Assembly: GCA_963677935.2 (NCBI GenBank) | Contig: CAXXEH010000001.1 | Span: 1-64,000, forward strand | Origin: JAAFHB01 sp963677935 | Lineage (GTDB): Bacteria; Bacteroidota; Bacteroidia; Bacteroidales; Prolixibacteraceae | Direction of reading: 5' to 3' | DNA: 64,000 nt | Shown: positions 1 to 7,830 of the stretch, one piece after another | Position numbering within the stretch: position 1 is the first letter of the stretch | Layout: each line of letters opens with the position of its first letter | Translations under genes and position numbers: made by a program | Notes under the pieces: generated by a model | Told to the model about the DNA's origin: nothing | Databases searched by the model: none | Seen by the model: the letters and a program-made list of their open reading frames with translations, nothing else

Positions 1-440
1 CCGAGACCTATGTTGAGGAGATTTATATTTCGAAAATCAAGGTTGGCGACAGCGCGAGGGTTTACATCAACGCGCTCAAAAATCAGGAAAAAATCGGCGC
101 GATCTCAAATATTTCCAATGTAGGACAGGAGATGACTGGTTATGATTCGAAGGTATTTAAAGTGAATATAAAGATTGCCACTGATCATAACCGGATCAAA
201 CCAGCGATGACGACTAACAACGAAATCATCATTGCAAGAGAGGAAAATGTATTTGTCATTCCTCGTGCAGCACTTTTTTCTGAAGATGGAAAACAGTTTG
301 TTTACCTCAGAGCTTCCGGGAAAACGACCATCAGAGATGTTGAATGTGGGAACCACAGCGATAAATTTGTGGTGATCAAAAGCGGACTGAAGGAAGGGGA
401 TAGAATTCTGTTGAGTAAACCCGAAAATGATAATATTTAA
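1..440 (+). CDS. Efflux periplasmic adaptor (HlyD/MacA-type membrane-fusion protein), C-terminal part
   Basis: The reading frame is open from the left edge (first full codon at base 3) and ends at 440, so only about 145 C-terminal residues are present. The visible part has the late beta-barrel and membrane-proximal pattern of membrane-fusion proteins: 'VGDSARVYINAL', then 'VFKVNIKI', then 'VFVIPRAALF' and the closing 'GLKEGDRILLSKP'. Such proteins bridge an inner-membrane exporter to an outer-membrane channel. The ABC ATPase 73 bp downstream suggests a MacA-like partner of an ABC exporter rather than an RND pump; the permease would lie to the left of the window. The family call is good, the substrate unknown. 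Confidence 0.85.
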   Translation, partial: ETYVEEIYISKIKVGDSARVYINALKNQEKIGAISNISNVGQEMTGYDSKVFKVNIKIATDHNRIKPAMTTNNEIIIAREENVFVIPRAALFSEDGKQFVYLRASGKTTIRDVECGNHSDKFVVIKSGLKEGDRILLSKPENDNI

Positions 441-489
441 TCGGGTATCAATTGCCAGAATCCACTGCGATTTTCAGGATCATTTTATG

Positions 490-497
490 TAAATTTG
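490..497 (+). promoter_or_regulatory. Possible Bacteroidota -7 box (TAAATTTG)
   Basis: TAAATTTG fits the TAnnTTTG consensus and lies 17 nt before the ABC ATPase start. No TTG at the expected distance was found upstream, so this is a half-site only. Confidence 0.3.
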
Positions 498-513
498 TAT
501 TTATAAAAATTAA

Positions 514-1215
514 ATGATGGAAAAATTAATCAAGCTGCGGGACATTGTCAAAAACTATCAGGTGGGAACACAGGCTGTTTTGGCATTGCGTTCGGTGACG
601 CTCGATATCTATAAGGGTGAATATGTAGCAATTATGGGAGCATCTGGTTCCGGAAAATCAACTTTAATGAATATTATCGGCTGTCTTGATACCCCAACTT
701 CAGGTAGTTACACCCTCAATGAAAAAGATGTCAGCAAACTGGATGATGATCGGCTTGCAGAAATCAGAAATACAGAAATTGGCTTTGTATTTCAGACCTT
801 CAACCTTTTGCCAAGATATTCGGCTCTTGAAAATGTGATGCTTCCGCTGATTTATGCCGGAGTTGGCAAAGAAAAAAGAGTAGAACTTGCGACAGAAAAA
901 CTGCTGAGCGTAGGATTAAGCGACAGAATGGAACATCGCCCCAACGAACTATCAGGTGGTCAGCGTCAGCGGGTTGCGGTTGCCAGAGCATTGATTAATA
1001 CACCTTCAATTCTACTGGCCGATGAACCAACCGGAAATCTGGACTCAAAAACTTCGGAAGAGATTATGAAACTTTTTGCCGCAATTCACGCTGCCGGAAA
1101 TACAATTATTCTGGTCACTCATGAGGAGGACATTGCCTTACATGCGCACCGGATTATCAAGCTCAAAGATGGTCAGGTTGAGACCGATCATAAGAATAAC
1201 AAACCTATTTATTAA
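514..1215 (+). CDS. ABC transporter ATP-binding protein (MacB/LolD-type)
   Basis: A 233-residue stand-alone nucleotide-binding domain. Walker A GASGSGKST is at residues 42-50, the Q-loop lies in 'GFVFQTFNLLP', the signature LSGGQRQR starts near 146, Walker B is ILLADEPTG near 166-174, and the switch histidine is in VTHEED near 203. The family (cd03255, MacB/LolD/FtsE-like) energises export or extraction from the inner membrane. It follows the adaptor gene by 73 bp and probably belongs to the same exporter; no permease is seen on the right side. Two adjacent ATG codons (514 and 517) make the start uncertain by one residue. Confidence 0.92.
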   Translation: MMEKLIKLRDIVKNYQVGTQAVLALRSVTLDIYKGEYVAIMGASGSGKSTLMNIIGCLDTPTSGSYTLNEKDVSKLDDDRLAEIRNTEIGFVFQTFNLLPRYSALENVMLPLIYAGVGKEKRVELATEKLLSVGLSDRMEHRPNELSGGQRQRVAVARALINTPSILLADEPTGNLDSKTSEEIMKLFAAIHAAGNTIILVTHEEDIALHAHRIIKLKDGQVETDHKNNKPIY

Positions 1216-1232
1216 TCTGAAATTTTTTACTG

Positions 1233-1778
1233 ATGCGTGTTTATACCCGTACAGGCGATGATGGCACTACCGGATTGATTGGTGGCACACGCGTTAAAAA
1301 ATATGATTTACGTCTCGAAGCATATGGAACTATAGATGAATTAAACTCATGGATTGGGTTGATCCGTTCCCAGCAGATCAGTTCAGATGATATCCATGAC
1401 TTAATTGAGATTCAGAATAAGTTATTTGTTATTGGTGCACTCCTGGCAACCGATCAATCAAAAGTAGAAAATACACCCCGGTTAAGTTGCTGCACCGAAG
1501 ATATCGCCTTCCTTGAACAAAGAATGGATCAGATACTTGACCAGTTGCCTCCATTGACCAGTTTCCTTCTTCCTGGGGGAAATAATGCGGTTTCGTATTG
1601 TCATATTGCCAGAACGGTTTGCAGGCGCGCTGAACGTCGGGCTTATCAGCTTTCGGCTGAAATTGCCGTTACTGCTGATGTACTAAAATATCTTAACCGG
1701 CTTTCAGATTATCTGTACGTTCTGTCCCGAAAAGTAGCCCACGATACCGGTATTGAAGAAATTCCATGGAAATCATAA
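1233..1778 (+). CDS. pduO: PduO-type cob(I)alamin adenosyltransferase
   Basis: A 181-residue protein that matches the ATP:cob(I)alamin adenosyltransferase family over its full length. The N-terminal ATP-binding segment is 'YTRTGDDGTTGLIGG' (residues 4-18), followed by 'YGTIDELNSWIG' and the conserved Arg-rich helix 'CRRAERRAYQL' near residue 130. The enzyme transfers the 5'-deoxyadenosyl group of ATP to reduced corrinoid, making coenzyme B12 in the cytoplasm. It starts 17 bp after the ABC ATPase and may be cotranscribed with it, but I see no functional link. No cobalamin riboswitch is visible upstream. Confidence 0.93.
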   Translation: MRVYTRTGDDGTTGLIGGTRVKKYDLRLEAYGTIDELNSWIGLIRSQQISSDDIHDLIEIQNKLFVIGALLATDQSKVENTPRLSCCTEDIAFLEQRMDQILDQLPPLTSFLLPGGNNAVSYCHIARTVCRRAERRAYQLSAEIAVTADVLKYLNRLSDYLYVLSRKVAHDTGIEEIPWKS

Positions 1779-1864
1779 AAAAAGTTAGTTTGGGCTTTTA
1801 TTTTAAAAAAATTAGTGTTAAAATCGCGCTCAAAGGAAAGCACACTTAATCTTAAACAAATAAT

Positions 1865-2086
1865 ATGTACTGGACATTAGAATTGGCTTCTAAACTGGAA
1901 GATGCACCTTGGCCTGCAACTAAAGATGAGCTGATCGATTTCGCCATTCGATCTGGAGCACCACTTGAAGTGATTGAAAATTTACAGGAGATGGAGGATG
2001 AAGGTGAAATTTATGAATCGATCGAAGACATCTGGCCTGATTATCCCAGCAAGGACGATTTCTTTTTTAATGAAGATGAGTATTGA
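1865..2086 (+). CDS. Small acidic DUF2795-family protein
   Basis: A 73-residue, very acidic protein that begins 'MYWTLELASKLEDAPWPATK', contains 'ELIDFAIRSGAP' and ends in a run rich in Asp, Glu and Phe. The length and the 'PWPATKDELIDFA' motif match the DUF2795 proteins found widely in Bacteroidota, whose function is not established. It has no signal peptide or membrane segment. It converges with the minus-strand OstA-like gene, only 10 bp separating the two stop codons. Confidence 0.8.
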   Translation: MYWTLELASKLEDAPWPATKDELIDFAIRSGAPLEVIENLQEMEDEGEIYESIEDIWPDYPSKDDFFFNEDEY

Positions 2087-2096
2087 TGGGTTAAAA

Positions 2097-3701
2097 TTAT
2101 TTTTTTAATGCAGGTTTCACTTCCGGACCTGCATTTTTTTTACGGCTTTCACTAATCGGATAGAGGTCATTCGGGTTCAGTGGCCTTTCGGTTGGCCGCC
2201 AGCGAAACCCTTCCAGCACTTTATCCTCGGCGGTGAGTTCCTTCATCGGAATTACTTTTCCTTCAGGTTTTGGATAAAACCTAATGCTATCAATACGATT
2301 TTCAGTTAGGTGTAACTTAATCTTACTGCTAAGCATACGATTCATCCCCGAATATTTATCCTTATCCTTTAAATAATAGAGGGTTTGGGCATTTCCATTT
2401 ACATCGGCAATTCTAAGTTTGTTCTTAAAAATCTGTCCAACAATACTCTTACCCGAAATCTGATTAAACTTCAAAGAGTCTTCCGACATCACCAGAAAAG
2501 CGTTGTTTTCGAGATGGGCGATACTCGGATCTGGATTCTTTGAAACAAACTGAATTTTCTCAGCGGTCATCTGATTTTCTTTTGACCAAAGCACTGGATC
2601 ATAAAACATTAAAAGGGTTGAATCTTTCATCCTGTATCCGAGAGAATCGCATTGTCCCTGAAGATCGGGTTTATGGAACCTGACTTTTCGGTATGCCATA
2701 AAAAATTTATCGTCTTTTCGCTTAATATCCGAGGAGTCAGGTTTGGTAAAAAGGGTATCGGCATGCATATACATGGTATCCTTCTTGCTATACTGAATAA
2801 ACATCGCCGAGTCGGTGACAAATGCAATCTTTGTATTCTCATTATAAACGCCAATTTTCCCTTTTACGACCACTCTATTCGTCGAATCGGTTAAGGTTAC
2901 GCGATGCCTTCCGCGACCATTTCCGGACGCTCTGTCATAGAATAAGGTGTCGCCTTCGAGTACCTGGGTTTTATTGGTGATTTTCGAACCTTTGTACAGC
3001 TCGGCCAGATTCTTTCTGGTATCGTACCAGCCTCTTTCGGAATAGAGAACTCCATCTTTCTTTGTCCCTTTTATAGTTGTTGGACCGACAATAAAAGCGC
3101 GTTCAGTCTCACTATTATACTTCAATGTATCGGCATGCAAAATAAAGTCCTTATTGGTTAAAACAACCGAGTCCTTAAAAAAGAGCATGTTATCGTTTGA
3201 ATAGTACCTTCCGATAATGCTGGTTAATACATTGGTGGTATCCACAATTTTTCCCCGGTGATTATAATAACCAATATTTGTACTGAGGTCAAAATCCATC
3301 GAATCAGTGGTGAGCGTGATGGATTTATCGATCATTTTTACATGATTGACAAATTTGGCAAGCCGGGTATCACCATTATATAACATTTTATCCCCATAAA
3401 GGTGTAAGGTATCACCCTGTATGATATGGACATTTCCAAAGGCATCAAACCGGTTACTGTCTGTATAGGAATAGGCACTGTCGCACATCATCAAAGCCTG
3501 GTTATGTCTGAACCGGACATTTCCGATCAAACGCTGCGCATTGGCGACGATGGTTGCATCATAGGTATACTCATCGGCATTTTCAATCTCAACACGGCGC
3601 TTCTTCTTGATTTCCTGTGGTTGAATTGCCTGAATAAAAAGCGAAACGACAGCTAACAAGAAAATCAGAGGAAAAAGAGCAGTTTTCTGTGGGTGGCTCA
3701 T
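2097..3701 (-). CDS. OstA-like (LptA/LptD N-domain) periplasmic protein
   Basis: A 534-residue protein with an N-terminal hydrophobic export segment (about residues 9-27), then beta-jellyroll repeats of the OstA/LptA type: 'NAQRLIGNVRFRHNQALMMC', 'DAFGNVHIIQGDTLHLYGDK' and several 'DTLxY' turns ending near residue 480. OstA-domain proteins handle lipopolysaccharide on its way to the outer membrane. It has the long periplasmic repeat part but no obvious C-terminal LptD barrel, as in other Bacteroidota OstA-like proteins. It is the last gene of a minus-strand group with two SurA-like proteins, which supports a role in outer-membrane assembly. The distance to the upstream surA gene is 37 bp. Confidence 0.85.
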   Translation of the reverse strand: MSHPQKTALFPLIFLLAVVSLFIQAIQPQEIKKKRRVEIENADEYTYDATIVANAQRLIGNVRFRHNQALMMCDSAYSYTDSNRFDAFGNVHIIQGDTLHLYGDKMLYNGDTRLAKFVNHVKMIDKSITLTTDSMDFDLSTNIGYYNHRGKIVDTTNVLTSIIGRYYSNDNMLFFKDSVVLTNKDFILHADTLKYNSETERAFIVGPTTIKGTKKDGVLYSERGWYDTRKNLAELYKGSKITNKTQVLEGDTLFYDRASGNGRGRHRVTLTDSTNRVVVKGKIGVYNENTKIAFVTDSAMFIQYSKKDTMYMHADTLFTKPDSSDIKRKDDKFFMAYRKVRFHKPDLQGQCDSLGYRMKDSTLLMFYDPVLWSKENQMTAEKIQFVSKNPDPSIAHLENNAFLVMSEDSLKFNQISGKSIVGQIFKNKLRIADVNGNAQTLYYLKDKDKYSGMNRMLSSKIKLHLTENRIDSIRFYPKPEGKVIPMKELTAEDKVLEGFRWRPTERPLNPNDLYPISESRKKNAGPEVKPALKK

Positions 3702-3738
3702 ACTACCTCAAGATAAAATTTCAGGTAAACTAAAAAGT

Positions 3739-5094
3739 TTACTTTTTCCACGATTTTAATTTGAAGTTGCAATTCGCATACGAATCGTCAACATGGATAT
3801 AGGTCTTTGCCTGCTGTTTGGCAATCCATTTCCGGTAGATATCCTCCTTTTTCTTAGACAGGAACATCTCGCTTAGTTTCTGATAATCTTCCTGAAGATT
3901 AGCCTTATGCGCCTTGGTTTTGTTGTTAAGCTTTATAATTTTATAGACTTCCCGCTGTTTGTCATCAATTGACAAAAAGGGGCGGGATGTCTCGCCAATA
4001 TTCATTATTGCAATCACCTTACTCACATCGGGATCGAGCTCCTTCATCTCAAATTTTGATGAACCGGTCTGCTGTGAAGTGACCAATCCGCCGTTATTCC
4101 GGGTATTTTTATCCGATGAATAGAGGTAACTTGCCTGTTCCCAGGTAATCTTTCCAGTGCGGATAAAGTCGGCAATACTGTCAATTCTGTTTTTTGCCTT
4201 TTCAAGTTCAGCGGCATCCACCTTTGGACGAAGTAAAATATGACGGCATTTAATTTTCTCCCCTTTACGGTCAATTAATTGGATAATATGGTAACCAAAT
4301 TCACTTCTGACCACCTTCGATATTTGATTGGGCTTCAGATTAAAAGCTTCTGTAGCAAAGGCAGGATCAAGCATCGCTCTTCCTACATAATCCATTTCAC
4401 CACCATTTCTGGCAGAACCGGGATCTTCGGAATACATAATTGCAAGTGTGGCAAAATTATCACCATTCTCAACCCGTTTTTTGAAATCACGCAATTTGGC
4501 TTTTACTTCAAGATCTTCCTTTTCTGTAACAACAGGAAGCATGGTAATCTGCGCATATTCCAGCTGAGAGCCTATCTCAGGAATATCCTTTGATGGTAAT
4601 TGTCTGAAATATTGTCTGACCTCCGAGGGAGTGGTTGTCACCTTTGAGATGATTTTAGTTTGCATCTGTTCGGTCTTCAGCTGTTCTTTGATCGTCTCAG
4701 ACATTTCAGCTTTCAACTGAACTGTTGATTTATTGAAGTATTTCTCCACCTCTTTTTCAGAACCGATGTTTTCAATGAAATAATTCATCCGCCTATCCAT
4801 CTGCTGATTAATCTGATTATCAGTCACAACAATCAGAGTATCGAGTTCAGCTTCAGCAAGTAGCAATTTTTGTTCGAGTAGCTGTTCGAGTATCTCGCAC
4901 TTCTGATCTCCCTGAGATGTTACTCCCTGAGCCTGTTGCTGAATTGCCTGCGTTTCGATGTCCGACTTCAATATCGGATTACTTCCTACCACAGCCACAA
5001 TCTGGTCAATAACTTTATCCTGAGCATTTGAGATTTTCTGTCCCAAAATAATTGTCCCTAAAACAAGGACCCCTTTTATTACGTTTTTAAGCAT
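3739..5094 (-). CDS. surA: Periplasmic peptidyl-prolyl isomerase/chaperone SurA
   Basis: I place the start at the ATG at 5094, giving 451 residues beginning MLKNVIKGVLVLG with a clear signal peptide ending ...SNAQ. A longer in-frame version would run into the upstream gene and hide the signal peptide. After a SurA N-terminal chaperone domain ('DQIVAVVGSNPILKSDIE') come two parvulin (PpiC) modules: one around 'AIMYSEDPGSARNGGEMDYV' and a second, poorer one around 'YLYSSDKNTRNNGGLV'. SurA escorts unfolded outer-membrane proteins to the BAM complex, whose main subunit is encoded at 16-18.7 kb. It lies 16 bp after the SurA-like lipoprotein gene, so the two are probably cotranscribed. Confidence 0.9.
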   Translation of the reverse strand: MLKNVIKGVLVLGTIILGQKISNAQDKVIDQIVAVVGSNPILKSDIETQAIQQQAQGVTSQGDQKCEILEQLLEQKLLLAEAELDTLIVVTDNQINQQMDRRMNYFIENIGSEKEVEKYFNKSTVQLKAEMSETIKEQLKTEQMQTKIISKVTTTPSEVRQYFRQLPSKDIPEIGSQLEYAQITMLPVVTEKEDLEVKAKLRDFKKRVENGDNFATLAIMYSEDPGSARNGGEMDYVGRAMLDPAFATEAFNLKPNQISKVVRSEFGYHIIQLIDRKGEKIKCRHILLRPKVDAAELEKAKNRIDSIADFIRTGKITWEQASYLYSSDKNTRNNGGLVTSQQTGSSKFEMKELDPDVSKVIAIMNIGETSRPFLSIDDKQREVYKIIKLNNKTKAHKANLQEDYQKLSEMFLSKKKEDIYRKWIAKQQAKTYIHVDDSYANCNFKLKSWKK

Positions 5095-5110
5095 TTTCTG
5101 TATCTTATTT

Positions 5111-5965
5111 TCAGTCTGTAATTTTAAATTGATTTGCGCTTTTCCCTTTTTGATAAATATTTTTTTGAAGCTCTTCAATGAACTCCATTTTCCTGTTATT
5201 GAGGATTAAATTAGCAATACGGTCTTTTACAAATTCGAAGGGCGCCTTATCCCCAATTAAACGGTAGTCTTTTATTGAAGCAAGATAGTATTTGCTATCG
5301 TCAGACGATTCAATGAAACTATTTTGCCTCAGCGTCGCTTCGGGACTTGTAAAACTGACTGGCATCCTTGATCTTATCTGACTAAAGTCGATCCATTGCT
5401 CATTAAAATAATCGAACTTAGTAGCATTTTGGAAACTGTATTTCTCCAGTTCCATCCGCGATTTGTCATCCGAAGCATTCATCCACCTCTTTAATTGATC
5501 TGATTTTGCCTCTATTTTAGGTACTTCAATGTAGATTGCCTTTACAATGTTCTGATCGAGGATGAACTTCTCGGGATGTAAATCATAAAACTGACGAATA
5601 TCAGCATCAGTCAGAGTTGTATCAAGCTTTTGATTGATCAATTGTTGTTTATACCTGTGAATGATAAGAGAAGTTCGGTATTCGTCCAATTCACGCTGAA
5701 CATCTTTCTGTTCGTCGGATAGGTTCTCCTCTGCCATTTTAAGCATCAATTTTTCTCTTACCCAACGCTGAATGTAATCTTTTGCCTGATTTACACTGTC
5801 GGCTTTGGTGATACCTCTTGGCAGGGTTGCGGCAAGTTCTTTTCTGAGCAATATTTCATCCCCTACTTTGGCAATTACACTATTGCCCGGTGATGAGCTG
5901 GTGAAATAGGCACATCCGGATAAAAGGCTTATTATTAATAAAATAAAATAAAAATCTCTTCTCAT
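5111..5965 (-). CDS. SurA-like lipoprotein without a recognisable rotamase domain
   Basis: A 284-residue protein with a lipoprotein signal: 'FILLIISLLSGCAYFTSS', the Cys at residue 18 being the likely lipidation site. The mature part starts like a SurA N-domain ('NSVIAKVGDEILLRKELAA') and carries helical, charged sequence ('YIQRWVREKLMLKMAEENL'). No parvulin motif such as the second half of the neighbouring surA gene could be found. Family members in Bacteroidota are usually annotated as peptidylprolyl isomerases by N-domain similarity; here a pure chaperone role is the safer inference. First gene of the group with surA and the OstA-like protein. Confidence 0.75.
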   Translation of the reverse strand: MRRDFYFILLIISLLSGCAYFTSSSPGNSVIAKVGDEILLRKELAATLPRGITKADSVNQAKDYIQRWVREKLMLKMAEENLSDEQKDVQRELDEYRTSLIIHRYKQQLINQKLDTTLTDADIRQFYDLHPEKFILDQNIVKAIYIEVPKIEAKSDQLKRWMNASDDKSRMELEKYSFQNATKFDYFNEQWIDFSQIRSRMPVSFTSPEATLRQNSFIESSDDSKYYLASIKDYRLIGDKAPFEFVKDRIANLILNNRKMEFIEELQKNIYQKGKSANQFKITD

Positions 5966-6031
5966 TTACAGTCAACTCGTTTTTTCACCCAACAGAAAAT
6001 CATTAACCCACCCTCACCTATGATGTGATTC

Positions 6032-6048
6032 GACAGCTTCAGGTTGTC
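6032..6048. repeat. Short palindrome in the guaB/surA-like intergenic region
   Basis: GACAGC (6032-6037) and GTTGTC (6043-6048) form a 6-bp stem with one G.U pair and a 5-nt loop. It could be a REP-like remnant or a weak terminator of guaB; no T-run follows on the minus strand. Confidence 0.3.
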
Positions 6049-6056
6049 ACAGGGGT

Positions 6057-6064
6057 CAAATTTA
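6057..6064 (-). promoter_or_regulatory. Possible -7 box before the SurA-like lipoprotein gene
   Basis: On the minus strand the bases read TAAATTTG, matching TAnnTTTG, about 92 nt before the ATG at 5965. No TTG was found at the usual distance. Confidence 0.3.
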
Positions 6065-6129
6065 CCTTAAATTCCTGAGAAAAAGATGATCCTTAAGGAA
6101 AATCAGGATAATCCAATGAGCCAGTCATT

Positions 6130-7602
6130 TTACTCACGGGAATAATTTGGCGATTCGCTGGTGATCGTGACATCATGAGGATGACTCTCTGCAATACCAG
6201 CGTTGGTAATCCGTACAAATTTAGCTTCGTGCAGTTTTTCGATATGATGGGCGCCACAGTACCCCATGCCTGCCCTTAATCCACCAATTAACTGATAAAT
6301 GACCTCATATAAGGTCCCTTTATAAGGTACTCTGCCAACAATCCCTTCGGGGACAAACTTTTTAATTTCATCTTCCATATCCTGGAAATAACGATCCTTC
6401 GAACCCTGCTGCATTGCTTCTGCCGAACCCATCCCCCGGTAGGACTTGTATTTGCGACCCTGAAAAATTATCGTTTCACCAGGCGACTCTTCAACTCCTG
6501 CAAAAAGTGAACCTGCCATAACACATTGCGCACCGGCTGCCAGGGCCTTGACGATATCGCCCGAATACCGGAGTCCACCATCCGCAATTATGGGTACACC
6601 GCTGTTTCGTAATGCCTTTGCAACATTGTATATGGCCGACAATTGAGGTATCCCTACCCCTGCAATAATTCTGGTGGTACAGATCGATCCGGGACCAATT
6701 CCGACTTTAACTGCATCAGCCCCGGCAAATACCAGTTCGGAAGCAGCTTCTGCAGTGGCGATATTTCCAACAATTATGTCAGTTTCAGGATATCTGTATT
6801 TTGCATTTTTAAGCATCTCGAGCACCCCAATTGTATGACCATGCGCTGTATCAATCACAATGGCATCTACCTGGGCCTGAATTAATGCATCGATCCGGTC
6901 AAATGCATCCTTCGTGATTCCGACCGCAGCGGCAACTCTTAATCTCCCCTTGCTGTCCTTACATGCCAATGGTTTGTCTTTCGCTTTTGTAATATCTTTA
7001 TAAGTAACCAATCCCACCAGTTTATTATTTTTATCAACAACCGGAAGCTTTTCAATTTTGTGATTTTTAAAAATCTCAGTCGCTTTTTCCAGTGTTGTCC
7101 CAGCCACTGTAGTGATTAGATTATTCGAAGTCATCACCTCGGCAATGGGGCGGGCCATATTTTTTTCAAAACGAAGATCCCGGTTTGTTACAATCCCCAC
7201 TAGATGCCTCTCTTCGTCAATTACTGGAATACCTCCGATTTTGTAAGTCTCCATCAACTTTAGGGCATCGGCGACCACCTTCTCTTTTGAAATGGTTATT
7301 GGATCGATAATCATACCAGTTTCGGCCCTTTTAACAATGGTAACCTGGTTGACCTGCTCATCAATCGACATATTTTTATGAATTACACCTATCCCACCCT
7401 CGCGGGCCAAAGCAATTGCCATTTTCGATTCGGTGACTGTATCCATGGCCGCTGAAACAATGGGAATATTTAATCTGATGTTTCGCGAAAACATGGTGGT
7501 CAGGTTAACTTCACGGGGAAGTACATCGGAATAGCCGGGAATTAATAATACATCATCGAAAGTAAGACCTTCGAGGAGAACTCTATCAGAAATAAACGAC
7601 AT
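6130..7602 (-). CDS. guaB: Inosine-5'-monophosphate dehydrogenase
   Basis: 490 residues from the ATG at 7602; the further upstream in-frame codon (7635) is GTG and falls in a probable promoter. IMPDH oxidises IMP to XMP with NAD, the committed step to GMP. The start 'GLTFDDVLLIPGYSDVLP' is typical. Two CBS domains lie between about residues 95 and 210 ('IGGIPVIDEE', 'IEKLPVVDKN'). The active-site loop GPGSICTTR carries the catalytic Cys at residue 308, and 'GADAVKVGIG' and 'YRGMGS' are the expected IMP-binding segments. Length and motifs are complete. It is transcribed alone, divergent from recQ. Confidence 0.97.
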   Translation of the reverse strand: MSFISDRVLLEGLTFDDVLLIPGYSDVLPREVNLTTMFSRNIRLNIPIVSAAMDTVTESKMAIALAREGGIGVIHKNMSIDEQVNQVTIVKRAETGMIIDPITISKEKVVADALKLMETYKIGGIPVIDEERHLVGIVTNRDLRFEKNMARPIAEVMTSNNLITTVAGTTLEKATEIFKNHKIEKLPVVDKNNKLVGLVTYKDITKAKDKPLACKDSKGRLRVAAAVGITKDAFDRIDALIQAQVDAIVIDTAHGHTIGVLEMLKNAKYRYPETDIIVGNIATAEAASELVFAGADAVKVGIGPGSICTTRIIAGVGIPQLSAIYNVAKALRNSGVPIIADGGLRYSGDIVKALAAGAQCVMAGSLFAGVEESPGETIIFQGRKYKSYRGMGSAEAMQQGSKDRYFQDMEDEIKKFVPEGIVGRVPYKGTLYEVIYQLIGGLRAGMGYCGAHHIEKLHEAKFVRITNAGIAESHPHDVTITSESPNYSRE

Positions 7603-7634
7603 GGCATAAGATTTTTTGGTGAGACTTCGCAACA

Positions 7635-7651
7635 CAAATATAACAAAGGTA
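7635..7651 (-). promoter_or_regulatory. Possible guaB promoter (two -7 boxes)
   Basis: On the minus strand TATATTTG (7642-7635) and TACCTTTG (7651-7644) both match TAnnTTTG. Either would place transcription start about 25-40 nt before the ATG at 7602. No TTG -33 element at 17-21 nt was found. Confidence 0.35.
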
Positions 7652-7695
7652 TGGGAATTTGATTGTTGGATTTATGGTAATTAGCCGTTTTATCG

Positions 7696-7703
7696 TATAT
7701 TTG
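7696..7703 (+). promoter_or_regulatory. Possible -7 box before recQ
   Basis: TATATTTG on the plus strand, 127 nt before the recQ ATG. No good -33 element was seen. Confidence 0.25.
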
Positions 7704-7830
7704 ATTCTACGAATAATTATTATGAACAAATTTACCGAAAAGCTGTTTTGAAATCGAACCGAAATTAGGGGAGCATAAACAATGATATAGATTTTCAAAC
7801 GTCTGATTGAAATATCGCAAGTACAAAAAA

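Noticed and set aside
1779..1864. Possible cobalamin riboswitch near pduO
   Set aside because: No B12-box or the long structured leader; only AT-rich sequence, and it lies downstream of the gene.
5095..5178. Longer start for surA
   Set aside because: Would overlap the upstream lipoprotein gene and mask an excellent signal peptide that begins at the ATG at 5094.
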